The notes beneath the pieces were generated by a model. The model was not told where the DNA came from. It did not search any database and saw only the letters and a program-made list of their open reading frames with translations. Made by a program: the position numbers and the translations under genes. A stretch of 64,000 nt of DNA from Brassica napus. Taxonomy: Eukaryota; Streptophyta; Magnoliopsida; Brassicales; Brassicaceae. The DNA lies in the NCBI RefSeq assembly GCF_020379485.1, contig NC_063439.1, forward strand, positions 12,068,466 to 12,132,465. Reading direction: 5' to 3'. Below are positions 13,442 through 24,771 of this stretch, piece by piece. Each line of letters begins with the position of its first letter. Within the stretch, counting starts at the first letter, position 1.

Positions 13442-14488
13442 ATGAGAATGAACGCGAGGGTAGAACTAAACCAGATTAAAGAGTATTATTGATTGATCAT
13501 GAGGGGGTTACAGAGATAGAAGATGAAGTAGAAGAGTCGCTTATACAGAACCTGGAGGTTGAAGACAAAGAGACGATCAACGAGATACGGGCTTAGGAAG
13601 CTGGGCCGTGATAACTTTTTTTCTCAATTCTGCAGACAAAGCTCATGTGAGGTGGCAAAATCAAGCTTTCCTAGTGGTTGATCTTACCCAGGTTAGCTGA
13701 AAATTAGTTACTTTGGTTAACTTTTATGTTTGTTTTGGTTTTGAATTTAAATTGGAGGCATTGAATCCAAACTGTTTTAAGACAACTTGTGTCAGAGCAA
13801 TGCTAACTCCAGTGATATGGCTATGTTTTCGACGATAGATTTTTGTATGGGAAATTGGAGCCTATAGCAACGAAAAAAACGATAATTGGTAGAGTAGCTA
13901 TTTTACCTAATACATCAATATACCATGCATCTTTTATATAATAATACTACTATGCCCTCTAACACAACCGGTAAAACCTGTAAACAAAAAAAACACTAAT
14001 GTAATAATACTTACCTAACACACATACATCGTGGCCTTTAGAGAATCACATACTGAGTTGTTTCTTTCCCATTTTTGATCTACATGGTAACCACCAAAAC
14101 TATTTATGGAGTAGCTTTATCTAGGAGATGTCCATCTGCAACGCCTCGCTTGGCTACTGACGGAAAGCTTTGCGCATCTGAAATCTATGGAGTCGCCGAC
14201 AACGTAAACGGCACCGCCGCGAGGTTCGTCAACACTTCCTTCAATCGCTTTAATCTCTTCGTTTACGAGGCGGTTACATGTACTATTCCCATGGATGTCG
14301 TCAGTTACACATATCTTTCTTGCTGGGAATGTTCTTGAATTGATCGGAGAAGATGAACAGTTTTTGTAACATTGTATTCTATACTATTTTATGCGTATGG
14401 AATAGAAATGTAAAACAATATGTATTATGAATGTTTTATTCATGTTATGTAATGTGAAATAGTATGTTACTATACTTATTTGTCATGT
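13442..14488. other. Intergenic DNA, partly repeat-like
   Basis: The segment around 13850-13990 (GGGAAATTGGAGCCTATAGC and after) has the look of a dispersed repeat. A short open frame at 14075-14338 matches nothing I know and has no splice context, so it is left uncalled. Confidence 0.35.
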
Positions 14489-15030
14489 ATCGTTCCATTT
14501 GATGATTAATAAAGAAAGTGTTATTTTGTTCACCAATATGTATTATACTATGTATTTTGTTCCATTCTATTTGGGTTTAGGGTTTATACTTGGGTTTAGG
14601 GTTTAGTGATTAAGTTTTAGGGTTTAATATTTGGAAGGTATGGTTGAGGTTTGATAGTGCCCCTATCGTGTATTGTTTCATTTGATGATTAATAAAGAAA
14701 GTGTTATTTTGTTCACCAATATGTACTATATTATGTATTTTGTTCCATTCCATTTGGGTTTAGAGTTTATATTTGGGTTTAGGGTTTATATTTTGATTTA
14801 GGGTTTATATTTATGTAAGAGTTTAGTGATTAGAGTTTAAAGTTTAGTATTTATAAGGTGAGAGAGTATGATTAGGGTCAACATTAATTTTTTCTTTGCA
14901 ATCATAGACATTTCATAAATTCACTAATATGTGCTATGCTATTTTCTTTGTTCCATTCTATATGGATTTTTGGTTTATATTTAAGTTTATGGTTTATATT
15001 TGGATTTATGGTTTACTGATTAGAATTTAA
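14489..15030. repeat. Direct repeats of about 182 bp with telomere-like GGGTTTA motifs
   Basis: A block starting ATCGTTCCATTTGATGATTAATAAAG near 14489 recurs at about 14671, and a third, more decayed copy starts near 14920. Each carries degenerate GGGTTTAGGGTTTATA, the plant telomere repeat type, but never more than two or three units in a row. Confidence 0.75.
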
Positions 15031-15777
15031 GGCTTAGTATTTAAAGGTCGTGATAAGATTGGGATTTGGATATAATTAGTATTTAGGGGTCTTAGCTGGG
15101 TTTGTAATCATATACTACTTCGGTGATGTAGAATAGAATTCTCGGTGCATATTTGGCTAATAAATGTATACGTGGATGACTCCACCAAAAGAAAGACATC
15201 ATCTACTCTCTCTCACTTGTAACTGGAAACCTTTTAAGCTGTGGGGTAGAACCGGATAAAATGGGACATAAATATCTGATATTTAATTATGTCAAAATCA
15301 TTGTTACTTGTTTAATTTACCTCTCAAATATAGCTATTACACAAATAAGCCCTTTTTGTATTCTTAAGAAACAAAAAAAAAAAAAAAAGAAAACGCTTCT
15401 ATATCTTTATCGACGATTTTTCATGCAGACCTGCCTCTGGCTCAGGCCCAAAAAGGAGAGGAAGCATGGCCTTTCCGCCTCTATTTTATTAAGTATTTAA
15501 CTTTCCACGATACTAAAATGCATTGTAATCTACTACTGATAGTTGTTCAAAAAAAAAAAAAAAATCTACTACTGATTATGTGGGTATCTATTGCCAGAAG
15601 GTTGTTGGATCGAGATCGACATTGTACTTTTAGTTTGAAGCTTCCAAAAACTCGTAGACGGCTCAAAGAATATATTAGTTTATGTATGCCTCATTCGTTA
15701 AATATAATGCATCTGGCCAAAGACAGCCACAATGTGTTGGATTAAATAAAATCTTAAGAAAATCCGAGTGAAATATC
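15031..15777. other. Intergenic and 3' flank of the HAD gene
   Basis: It contains two A homopolymers (about 15371-15390 and 15550-15565) and no supported gene. The right end should include the 3' UTR of the minus-strand hydrolase gene. Confidence 0.45.
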
Positions 15778-17964
15778 TCAAATCAAGCTTCGCTTTGCTG
15801 ACTCTCTTGTCAAGATGAAATCAACTGCTTCCTCTACTGTGTCAACTACCTGAAAAAAAAAAAAAGTTAGATGAACATTAGCCGTGGAAACAATAACAAG
15901 CTTCTAAAGGCTACATAAGAGATGATGTCTATATGGACCAGATCAGCAGGAAACTCAGGATGATTATCTTTCCCTTTGAAAACTCCGGTTCTTGTCAAGA
16001 TTGAGAACCAAGGACTCCCGGCCTGTCACATTCAATAGTTTAAGTCTTCAAATAAAGATTAGTGGAATGTACTGATAACCATCTCGACTCTGAGAGAAAG
16101 AGCACAGAACCTGTCGTGCCCCTCTGATGTCGATTTTAGGGTTGTCTCCGACCATATATAGCGTCTTGAAGTGGTGACTTCCTTGGTTTGAGTGGGATGT
16201 AGGGATCTCTTTGAGAACATCTTCTGCGTTCTTGAACACGAATGGATTTGGTTTCCCAAAAGATGTGTACTCCAGAGGGTTATCATGGATTCTGCACACA
16301 TATCCAGACTCAATCATGTAAAGAAGGAATCAGGCCTTTTTAAAGAAGAGTAGTCTGTGTTTTCTGAAAGATGTGCAGTGCTTGATTTTGGATATTACCT
16401 GTTGAATACGGATTCTAAAGCGATTCGAAAAGCTCCCATGCCAAGACGTTCAGTAGGAAACTTTGTCTGTTCAGTTCACAATGCATCAGTAATCTTATAT
16501 GATAAATAAGTCAACAGAAATAGAAAAATAAAACGGGATGGAATCACCATAACCTGGTAGTCTAAATCGTCGTTAGCAAAGTACAAAAGAGGTTGAGGTC
16601 CACTTTCTTTCCCAGGAAGTCCTCCAGTTCGTAAAATGTCACAAAGGACCTGAGAAAAAGAAAAAAAGAGCATCAATCAGATTTGTTAATATGTAACATT
16701 GAAATTGAAGAGCAAAGGGGAATATGATGATAACCTGGATGTCTCGGCTCCAATCAACAGGATCACTAACAATAAATGCTGCCTGAACTCTCTCGGATAC
16801 AACATTTGCTCTTGATCTAGTAGTCTCCTTGTGAACTTGTTGTCCGGTCATCCATTTCTTATATGGGGCCAAGGGATCAATGTTGTCAAAGTAAGAGGCA
16901 TATTCGTCCAATGAAACCACGTTTCTGAAAATCCATGCACAATTTTTCAGTCATCTGAATGCAAAGTGTGAAGCACATATATACAAACAAAAGGAGCTTA
17001 CTTGAAACCATAATTAGACATCACCGCGGCAGGTTCCCCTTTTCCAGCCGCAACAACGAGCTCGTTTCCAAACCTGTTCCAGGTACCGATTAAACGTTGC
17101 ATCAATCCGCGTGATTCCCTATCCAATGATTTGCTGATTCCATATATACTGCTTTCTAAATTCTAATCCTTGATCCCAATTGATGAACAATATGTCTTTT
17201 TGTAAAGGGAGATCTTTTTTTATATTACGTAAGGCTACCTATTGGCTAGTTTTCGGAAAGGTGAATGTGCTTGTACCATCTGCAACAACAAAAGAGAAAG
17301 CGTTACACTTACCGAAACTAACTAACTTTGTGATAACTGTAATATTATTCTAGAGAAACAGGAACAAAGAGTTTAAACCTGGAATGGAGAAACAGGAACA
17401 CCTAATAAATGAGTCATCTCAGAGGCCCGTTTAGATTCAGGCAGGCCACCTCCTACAAATGATATTCATGCTAATTATCAATGCAAAACAGGATGAAAAA
17501 TATTCAAAAGTGGTATATAGCTAGCTCCTCACCATTAGTCAAGAATAAGAAAGGTATCTTCAAAGCACCTTCAAAAAAGAAACCTCAAACTCATCAAAAC
17601 ACACAAATCTAATAGATACTTTTCTATATAGCTTTGATGAATTTGCGAAAATGAAACAAAGTGGAGATAAACCGGAATCATCGTAGAGTCGGCGGAGGGC
17701 AGCAGGGGAGCCACCAACGGGGGAGGAACCCAGAAGGATAACACCATCGATGTCGAATGCAATGCCATAAGACTGTCTGTGTTTTTTTTCATATAGTCAG
17801 TCAGAGTCAAGTAGAGAGAGGCAATGAGCAAAGGATCAGCAGGAGAGGACAACTCACCGATTCGATTCCTGGGAGAGGTTACAGAATGAACGAGACGGTG
17901 GTGATCGGACACTAAAATCCCGCCGCCGCAGCGAATTTCTCGCGATGATTCTAAAATTATTCAT
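15778..17964 (-). CDS. HAD-superfamily hydrolase (CECR5/HDHD5-like, At3g45740 type)
   Basis: This is a probable HAD-fold phosphohydrolase; its substrate is unknown. Twelve exons in transcript order: 17964-17858, 17776-17673, 17568-17533, 17452-17379, 17279-17239, 17073-17002, 16924-16735, 16649-16554, 16466-16399, 16291-16111, 16022-15939 and 15849-15778. They join into an uninterrupted 374-residue frame. Motif I is FDIDGV with Asp44 and Asp46; motif II is LTNGGG with Thr81; the motif III lysine is probably Lys276 in FGKPNP; motif IV is GDNPKID with Asp312 and Asp317. The first 27 residues are rich in Arg and Ser and lack acids, which suggests a mitochondrial or plastid transit peptide. Exons 3 (36 bp) and 5 (41 bp) are tiny. 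The gene-order match to At3g45740 is recalled, not searched. Confidence 0.93.
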
Positions 17965-18270
17965 TTTTACTGGACGGCCAAGAAATAATTTCGGGCAAAG
18001 GTTTTATACTTTATGATCGGTCTTAGGGTACATATGTACGGATGTTGCCACGGGCTTTAGTCTGTAGGGTTAGCCTTGATCTGTAGGGTTAGCCCAGTTC
18101 GCCTTAATTTATTAAACCCTGAACTCTTTACTTTTTACCTCGGTTAAAATAAGGCCGACTAAAATCACGCTCGGAATAATTTTAAAGTTTTTTACTTCTT
18201 TTTTTTATTTGCAAAAAAACAAATTACCTAAACGACGTCGTTTTTCATTTTTCTTCATGTCTCTTGCTTA
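17965..18270. other. Promoter region of the HAD hydrolase gene and spacer
   Basis: It lies upstream of the minus-strand ATG at 17964 and ends at the F-box-like fragment. It contains a short direct repeat (CTGTAGGGTTAGCC, near 18061 and 18081). No clear TATA box was picked out. Confidence 0.4.
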
Positions 18271-18700
18271 GACTTTGGCTAATCTGATGGACCTCTGCCT
18301 TACTGGCAGTAACTTGGAGGTTCATTACCTACGTGGAATGCAAGAATAATGCGAAAACGAAAACATAAATGAGGGGTTGGCATATTTCCAGATCGCAGCC
18401 CAAGGTTTGTATGACAATGTTATTTACCTTTATGGTATGATAATGTTATCTAGGGGAGATCCGACAATCGGAAAACCGCTGGTAGATTTACTAGGATGGA
18501 GAGAAAACAAAGCAGGAGCCGACATTTGCTGGAAAAGAATCAAACAATCAATCCATGGAGTAAGAGTCACAAGGTTTGAGATTTACATGACAGCTTATGA
18601 GAGCACTAAGACTACAATAACATGTCGAGACAACATTGCTTTTCGGCGTAACACATGTTATTATTTTAAGCAAGTGAAAAATTTTGTTTTTATTATTTAA
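18271..18700 (+). pseudogene. C-terminal fragment of an F-box-like gene (At2g35280-like), broken
   Basis: The translation resembles the C-terminal half of a large Brassicaceae family of F-box-like proteins with Sel1-like helices: a NLEVHYLRGMQE-like piece, then YLYGMIMLSRGDPTIGKPL, then a CWKRIKQSIHG-like tail. There is no F-box, no ATG in a sensible place, and an in-frame stop between the two parts near 18349. It is a relic. Such fragments are often carried by transposons, and a Helitron-like block follows directly. Confidence 0.6.
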
Positions 18701-18726
18701 ACAAATTATGTAACTCATTCATTTCT

Positions 18727-20251
18727 TATCTCTATTTCCATATTTTAATTTAAATAAAGTTTTCCTTAATATATTTCATTACCGCATGATAATGCTACTA
18801 TACAACACTTACAGCTGATCTATACAACTCAGTGTTTATTCTATATTGCACAAAAAATTAATACCAATATAAATGCAAAGCTATAAGTATGAAATCATAC
18901 CATTTCCAAATCAAAAATTCAAATGTACATATCACAAATATAAAAGCACCAATAAAATGAAATATATTCATAATCGTGTATTGAAAAGTACCAAAACGCA
19001 AGTTAAGCTCCCAAAATACCTTATGAATTACATTTAAACAATTCCCTTTAATATTTCTCGCAGTCCCATGCAAAAATTAGTATCTCATATTTACAGATAT
19101 GCAACTCAGAAAATGACAAAACGGTATATATATCTATCACCCATCCTCTGCAAAAACAAAACAACAATATTCCACTACAACCATGAATTATATAAAATTA
19201 TCTCAAATAAGATTCATGCAAAGCTTCGAGGAGTGAATTGGTTATAAAACAACACTCCTTATACAAACTTTACAATAAAGAGTACAAATGTCTTTGGTTA
19301 GCTAAACCATATACCGTTTAACAATTTAAAATTAAAGTTACATTATTACTAAAGCTGAACGCAACATAACAACTAATACTATGAAAGTCTCTTACAAATA
19401 TTCTAGATAAAAACAAAATTGTAAAACGTTAAAAAAAGTCAATTCAACACAAACAAAATAACTCCAAAATTTTTAACACCCATGAATAAATGATCCTTAA
19501 AACCAACGTTAGAAGAAGACAATAAAATCATCTATTTAACATCATCTTAAATAATACATTTTGCTCCCACAAATATTCCAAAAAATGAGTAACCAACCAC
19601 TTATATCTCATCGGTTCTCATATGAAACAAGATCTTCAGGTAAATATCCAAAGCAAACACTCGAAGTCTACATCCACATACCCAACACATAACAATCCAC
19701 CATTGATTTTCAGCTATCATCGACAGCCAAAATAATTTTAATGACTCAGTAACTGAGAGCATGTAATACATGTTAACATATCATGATATTCACCACCCCG
19801 ATTCAACATTCCTTATTGATGAAACTATCCCATACGTGATGAATGAAGTAAAAGACGACATCAATATATTAGGTAATGATCTTCAAGTTACTCTAACTAT
19901 CAAAGACTATAACCAAAACGCAACATTAAAAAAAAAAATTCTCCTCATTAATATATATTTGTATTTCTCACCATTAATTTCTCATAAAAAAACAACAACA
20001 ACAACAACAACAACAAACAAATACACTACACACGGCTATTATTACAATTCACCATTACCTTCCAATATATCTTCGATTACTACTAAACCTAAAAGATTAT
20101 CATCAACAAGTTTGAAAATAAAGCTTCATAAATACATTTTTAACTCACACTTTTATACAACATTCTATAACACAAAATATGGCTACATCAACTAAACACA
20201 AATTACACCAAAAGACAGCCGCTCCGCCCGCAGCGCGGATAAACCACTAGT
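18727..20251 (+). mobile_element. Helitron-like element, non-autonomous
   Basis: The right end is CCGCTCCGCCCGCAGCGCGG, an imperfect GC-rich hairpin, then ATAAACCACTAGT ending at 20251, which is the usual Helitron 3' end (hairpin a few bases before CTAGT). The body is strongly A- and C-rich on the plus strand and non-coding. A plausible TC start lies near 18727, but the left border is uncertain. The open frame at 19770-20195 is low-complexity and not a gene. Confidence 0.6.
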
Positions 20252-20639
20252 AATTGAATAAAACTAACATGTAAACTTTGTTTTTTTTTTAATTTCATGC
20301 TTAGAATTTGAAAACATAATGAATAAAAGAGACCTTTTCTATATGAATAATATATGATTCGTTTTTAAACATGTAAATTTTGATTAAATTTGATATACAA
20401 AGAGTTATTAACAAGCATGAAAATTAAATGTGCTAACCCTGATACTATCATTAACCCTTGATTAAGAACAGGTTAAAATAGGTATGGGTTATATAAAACA
20501 AAAGAGGGCTAGGCCCTAACCCTGAAATTAACATCCCTATCCATATGTTTGTATTTTAATCTTTTATTGGACAATTCGACCTCAACTTAGGTTATTACAT
20601 TTTCCGACATAATAATTTATTTTGTTTTCTTTTGTAAAT
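20252..20639. other. AT-rich spacer
   Basis: No feature is recognised. It may contain the 3' UTR of the minus-strand LINE on its right. Confidence 0.4.
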
Positions 20640-21568
20640 GGTATATATTATTAATTGGAAAGCCAAGTAATTACATAGTTTTGATTATGTTCTCTTGCTG
20701 ACTTTGATTTCTCATCTACACTATGTAACCATATTCTAGAGATATAGTGAAAAGTGAAACCTTGCTCTTTTGATAAAGAATGGATGTCATGTATCATAGA
20801 ATGTAGTTTCGTGATACAGACGTTGCTGAGGGTTTCCATACTCTTCCCCTACTTGATCTAATCAATGACTCTTTTGAAGTCAGTGAACAAAGCTACATTG
20901 GTGAATCTCAAAGCTCTAAGTTGATGTGTCGCCATTCTCATTCCTAGTGATTCTGCTTTGAACGCTGAGTTTGTAGGTTCGGCCGAAGAGGAACCTTGCA
21001 GTATCTGGATGCCTTGTATGCTATATAAGTACCATCCAATACCACTAGGTTCCGTTTGATTTTTCCAAGAAGCATCCATTAAACAGTAGTACTGAGCTGT
21101 TTGAGGAATCACCTCTGCTAGAGTTATTTCTCGTGGGCTTGTAGTTCGAACAGGTTGCCTCAGTTGTTCCTCTTGCTCCACCGCCTGCTGCGAGAGCTGG
21201 TGGTCTCTTATTGCCTTATGAACAATATGGATGATGTGCTCTCGCTCCTGCTGAAAAATAATGTTGTTTCTCATCTTCCAAATTTTCCACCCAAAAAATA
21301 AGTTAAGTAGTTCAGACTTATCAACGGATGCATGAGATAACATTCTATTAGTAATGGAGAGCCGATCACCATCAATTGTAGAGAATACTTTAAATTCTGT
21401 TAGAAGATAGTCCCAAATCTCCTTGGAGACTCTACAATGATATATCATATGTTGAAGTGTTTCCACTTTCTCCACATGTCTAACATATACCAGGTATTTG
21501 TATTCCCCTCTTTCTTATATTAGCCGCTACAGGGAGGCTATTGTGGATTACCCTCCATCAAAATATAA

Positions 21569-21616
21569 TTTTAGTTTTGGTGGTAAATTTACTTTTAGTT
21601 TTGGTGGTAAATTTAC
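21569..21616. repeat. 24-bp tandem duplication inside the LINE frame
   Basis: TTTTAGTTTTGGTGGTAAATTTAC is present twice in a row (21569-21592, 21593-21616). On the minus strand this repeats eight codons in frame, doubling the conserved KVNLPPKL segment. Confidence 0.9.
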
Positions 21617-21648
21617 TTTCCAGAATTTTGCACTTTGATTCTTAATAT

Positions 21649-23119
21649 TGATATACCATGGATTTTACCATATTTAGACCATGGTATATATTTGTTTTAG
21701 AGATTATTATATGTGTTTGGAGTCTGTTTTAGAGTGTTTTCAGGTTAGGTACGTTTTGGAGAACTTTGGTGATTACAGAGCTTTTTGAGGTGATGAACTG
21801 CACAGACGCGTCTGATGGTTAGCCATGGATGGAGACCTTTCCAAAGTGCGATTGAGCCCATATTTTGACAAAAGATATATCTGGGACTTAGTTTTCCAAT
21901 GACACTGTTTTGAAGTCAATCCAACGGTTAGATCAGAAGTTATACTCATTGTACTGAAGAGTGGTCAGTCTGCCTCGCCAGAGGAAGCTGTCGAGGAGAT
22001 GAAGGAACGTCGATCGACGGTGCACCCATGGTGTCGATCGACAGTGATCCCAGAAGTGGGCCGAGCCTATTTTGTGACAAATTTAGGTCCAGAAGTCACT
22101 ACATATTATAAGAATACCCCTGGACGACCTGAAACCCTACTTTACCATTTCTAAGCCATTGTGGACGACTATGCTTCATACTATTCTAGAGAGAGAAAAC
22201 ATAGGATTGGAGAGAGATATCTGAACACCTTGAGAGAGGGAAGATCCTGAATTCCCTTTGTTTCTTTACTCTATTTTGTCTTTTAATTTATTCTATTGCA
22301 GTATTATTCAAACCATCATAATGCATCTTATGAATATGTCTGAATAGTTCTATTGTTAGATTTAGGATTCTTCAAAGTTTTATTTATGGTTTGCTAAATA
22401 TGTGTTGTTGTTAGGGTGATTTAATTAGTTTTCCATATAGTTGTTCTTATTGCTAGGGTTAGGATTAATACTCCTGAACTTAGATCTTAGGATTGATTGG
22501 TACAAGTGAGAACTTGGTATGTTGCCTGAATTAAACTAGAATGATCTAATCAGCTAGGTGCACATGAAAGTTGATCTAGCTGGTTAGAGAACACATCAAA
22601 ACCATTCGCTAAAGCTTGCAAGAGTCAGTATCGATCGACATTCCATAGGATACATCGATCGACAATCAATTCGAGACATCGATCGTAATCCATAGGAAGC
22701 ATCGATCGACGCTCCTTTAGGAATTACGTATGAGAGTTGGATTTCTAGGTCTAAGAATTAGATAATCTCTACATACGAGAGTTGATAGATTATAACTTAA
22801 GTATGAGTTCGAGAACAATTAATATTCTTAAATCTCTGATAAACCACAGGATAAGCATACTTATCATACCTGAGAATTTACGTGAATTTAGCTATTTACC
22901 TTTAATTGTTTACAACCTCAATCAACCAACCGAACAACTACCTTGGTCACCCAATCTCTATCTATTTACTGATTTAAAATCATTACTCTCTAGCATTACT
23001 TCGAAAACAATAAATCTATTGTGTTATCTTAGAGTCTCTGTGGATTTGATCCCTAAGTACTACAACCGAACATCTTATCTGAGAGAGTAAGTTGCTCTAG
23101 GATTAATTTGAGCATATAA
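21649..23119 (+). mobile_element. Solo gypsy-type LTR (1471 bp) with 5-bp target duplication
   Basis: It begins TGATATACCATGG and ends GGATTAATTTGAGCATATAA. The flanks are AATAT at 21644-21648 and AATAT at 23120-23124, an exact target duplication. Removing the block and one AATAT joins the LINE reading frame without a break (FISEDI to KNQSAKFW), which fixes both borders. The 3' part (GTGGATTTGATCCC...GAGAGAGTAA...TTTGAGCATAT) resembles the 3' ends of Athila-like plant gypsy LTRs, where CATATCA would be expected; the last bases here appear mutated from CA to AA. No coding sequence is present. Confidence 0.9.
22631..22710. repeat. TCGATCGA-type motif cluster in the solo LTR
   Basis: Four ATCGATCGAC-like motifs lie about 23-27 bases apart. 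Further copies occur at 22011-22045 and in the related LTR fragment at 3117-3155, so the motif is characteristic of this family. Confidence 0.8.
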
Positions 23120-24108
23120 AATATCCTCTGAAATAAAATTGTTACCTCCTTGCAGTTGATCATTCTGGTTTTTGATTTGTCTTTGCAGGTGGTATCCAGA
23201 TGTCCTGGTGTAGCTCCATATCAGTTTATCCTCCCCATTTGTTATGCTAGGTCTAATGTTTAGAACATACTGCACATCATGTTGACTCAATAAAATATTG
23301 ATTCTCTGTTCCTCCCATGTTTTACTGATATTATTGATGAGGTCTTTTACCATGAGATGTGGATGAGTTTCTCCTCCTAATCTTGTTGTTGGGCGTGCTG
23401 GTTTAGAATGTATCCAGGGATCTTTCCATATGTTATTATGTCCTCCATTCCCTACCATCCATTTAAGACCAGCTTTGAGAAGGTTCTTAGATTGGATAAT
23501 GCTTTTCCAAATGTAGCTTGATGTTGTGAAGCATTTGGTGTCCAAGAAAATTGTATGTCTGAAATATTTAGCTTTGTAAACTCAAGCTAAAAAACTGGAT
23601 GGATTGGTTAGAATTTGCTAACCTTGATTTGCCAGATGAGCCAGATTGAAGTTTTCCAAGTTCCTGATTCCTAACCCTCCATCATGTTTGATTTTGTGAT
23701 TTTGCTCCAGCTGATCCAAGACATTTTATGCCTTTCTTTGATCCAAGATGTTCCCACAAAACTTTTCTAGATTTTATCTCCCGATGACCATAAATATACG
23801 TCAAAAAAAATATATTACTTCCATGTTCAACATACATATCAGTCTTGTTTAAAGAAGGGGTTCCCGAAAAATGTATCTTAACCCCATCATTCCACCTCAT
23901 AACTAACCCACCACTACTATCGTTAGCCATGACAACAAAAGAGTGGTCATATCCTTGATCCTTAATCACACTATTTACATAACTGTCTATATTCTTAGTT
24001 TCCACCATAAGCATGTATCAGGGTTGTATATTCGCCTGATATCATTGATGTGAGGAACTGTCAGAGTGCTTTCCAAACCCTGATATCTCCAGTGTAAAAG
24101 TCTCATGG

Positions 24109-24471
24109 AACCACCAAACCTTGATTATTTCCAAGTTGAGTTTGTTCTAACTCAATCCTTTTTGCCGATTGTGATGGTGTAACATCTAGGTCAGCTACAG
24201 ATCCGGTTTCCAAGTCTGACTCAACTACATCTCGATCATTCCATTCGGTAAACTCGCTACAGCAGATCATGTTACATTCGCAACTGGTTCAAGCTGTTTG
24301 TCGAATTGTTGCATTTGCAGTGTCATGCACGGATAAACCGTAATAAAATCAGTCGCAACAATAAGGATATAACTAAATAGTTGGTTTATTTTTACGAAAT
24401 TTTCAAAGAATTGATAGTAGTAATTGTTGAAGGTACTTCCATTCCATACATAACTTACAGAAAACACAAAC
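24109..24471 (-). other. Probable LINE 5' region
   Basis: This continues upstream of the LINE ORF2 start on the minus strand and ends exactly where the copia element is inserted. It may contain the end of ORF1 and the inter-ORF spacer; no conserved motif is visible. Confidence 0.4.
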
Positions 24472-24745
24472 TGTTGGATTAAGCTTGAAGTAGCTTAAGA
24501 AGCAAGCTACCTAATCCTAATGAGTTATGGAAAGAGATAAGGATTAGGAAATATAGACTTATGTTAAACCTAATGAGTTTAGGAAGTTATGAGATATATA
24601 TAAGGAGATGCTAATGTGTAGCATAACTTATGAGTTGTGAGAGCTTTAGTTTTTGAGATAGTTTTCTAAAGCATTGAGGATTAATAAGAAGAGTTCTTAT
24701 TTACTTGTGTGTGATCTTACAATCAAGGTGTTCTCGATTTCTATA
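24472..24745 (+). repeat. 5' LTR of the copia element
   Basis: 274 bp, TGTTGGATTA...TTTCTATA. It contains TATATATAA at 24595-24603, probably the element's own core promoter. The end is TA rather than the usual CA. Confidence 0.95.
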
Positions 24746-24747
24746 TT

Positions 24748-24759
24748 TGGTATCAGAGC
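24748..24759 (+). other. Primer-binding site (initiator tRNA-Met type)
   Basis: TGGTATCAGAGC, complementary to the 3' end of plant initiator tRNA-Met, starts two bases after the 5' LTR. It is the standard site where copia reverse transcription begins. Confidence 0.92.
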
Positions 24760-24771
24760 TTAAACAAAATC

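Larger units (their letters stand above)
20640..24108 (-). mobile_element. Decayed LINE (L1-type) ORF2, interrupted and internally deleted
   Basis: On the minus strand, ORF2 starts near 24108 (MRLLHWRYQG) and shows the N-terminal endonuclease region to about 23690. The frame then jumps directly to sequence that normally follows the reverse transcriptase, so the RT core is missing. The region 23545-23125 is the C-terminal domain (GGHNNIWKDPWI). After the inserted solo LTR it continues in frame with FWKVNLPPKLK and the zinc-finger region, then the RNase H-like domain (20858-21475: CLMDASWKNQ, SGIGWYL, AESLGMRMA). Several stops are present, for example near 21525-21545. The element cannot move itself. 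Confidence 0.85.

Noticed and set aside
14075..14338. 87-codon plus-strand frame
   Set aside because: No recognisable similarity, no promoter or splice context, and surrounded by repeat-like sequence.
19770..20195. 141-codon plus-strand frame
   Set aside because: Low-complexity, Lys/Asn/Thr-rich translation of A- and C-rich Helitron DNA.
22631..22710. CRISPR-like repeat-spacer array
   Set aside because: Only about four short degenerate motifs inside a plant LTR; CRISPR arrays do not occur in plant nuclear DNA.
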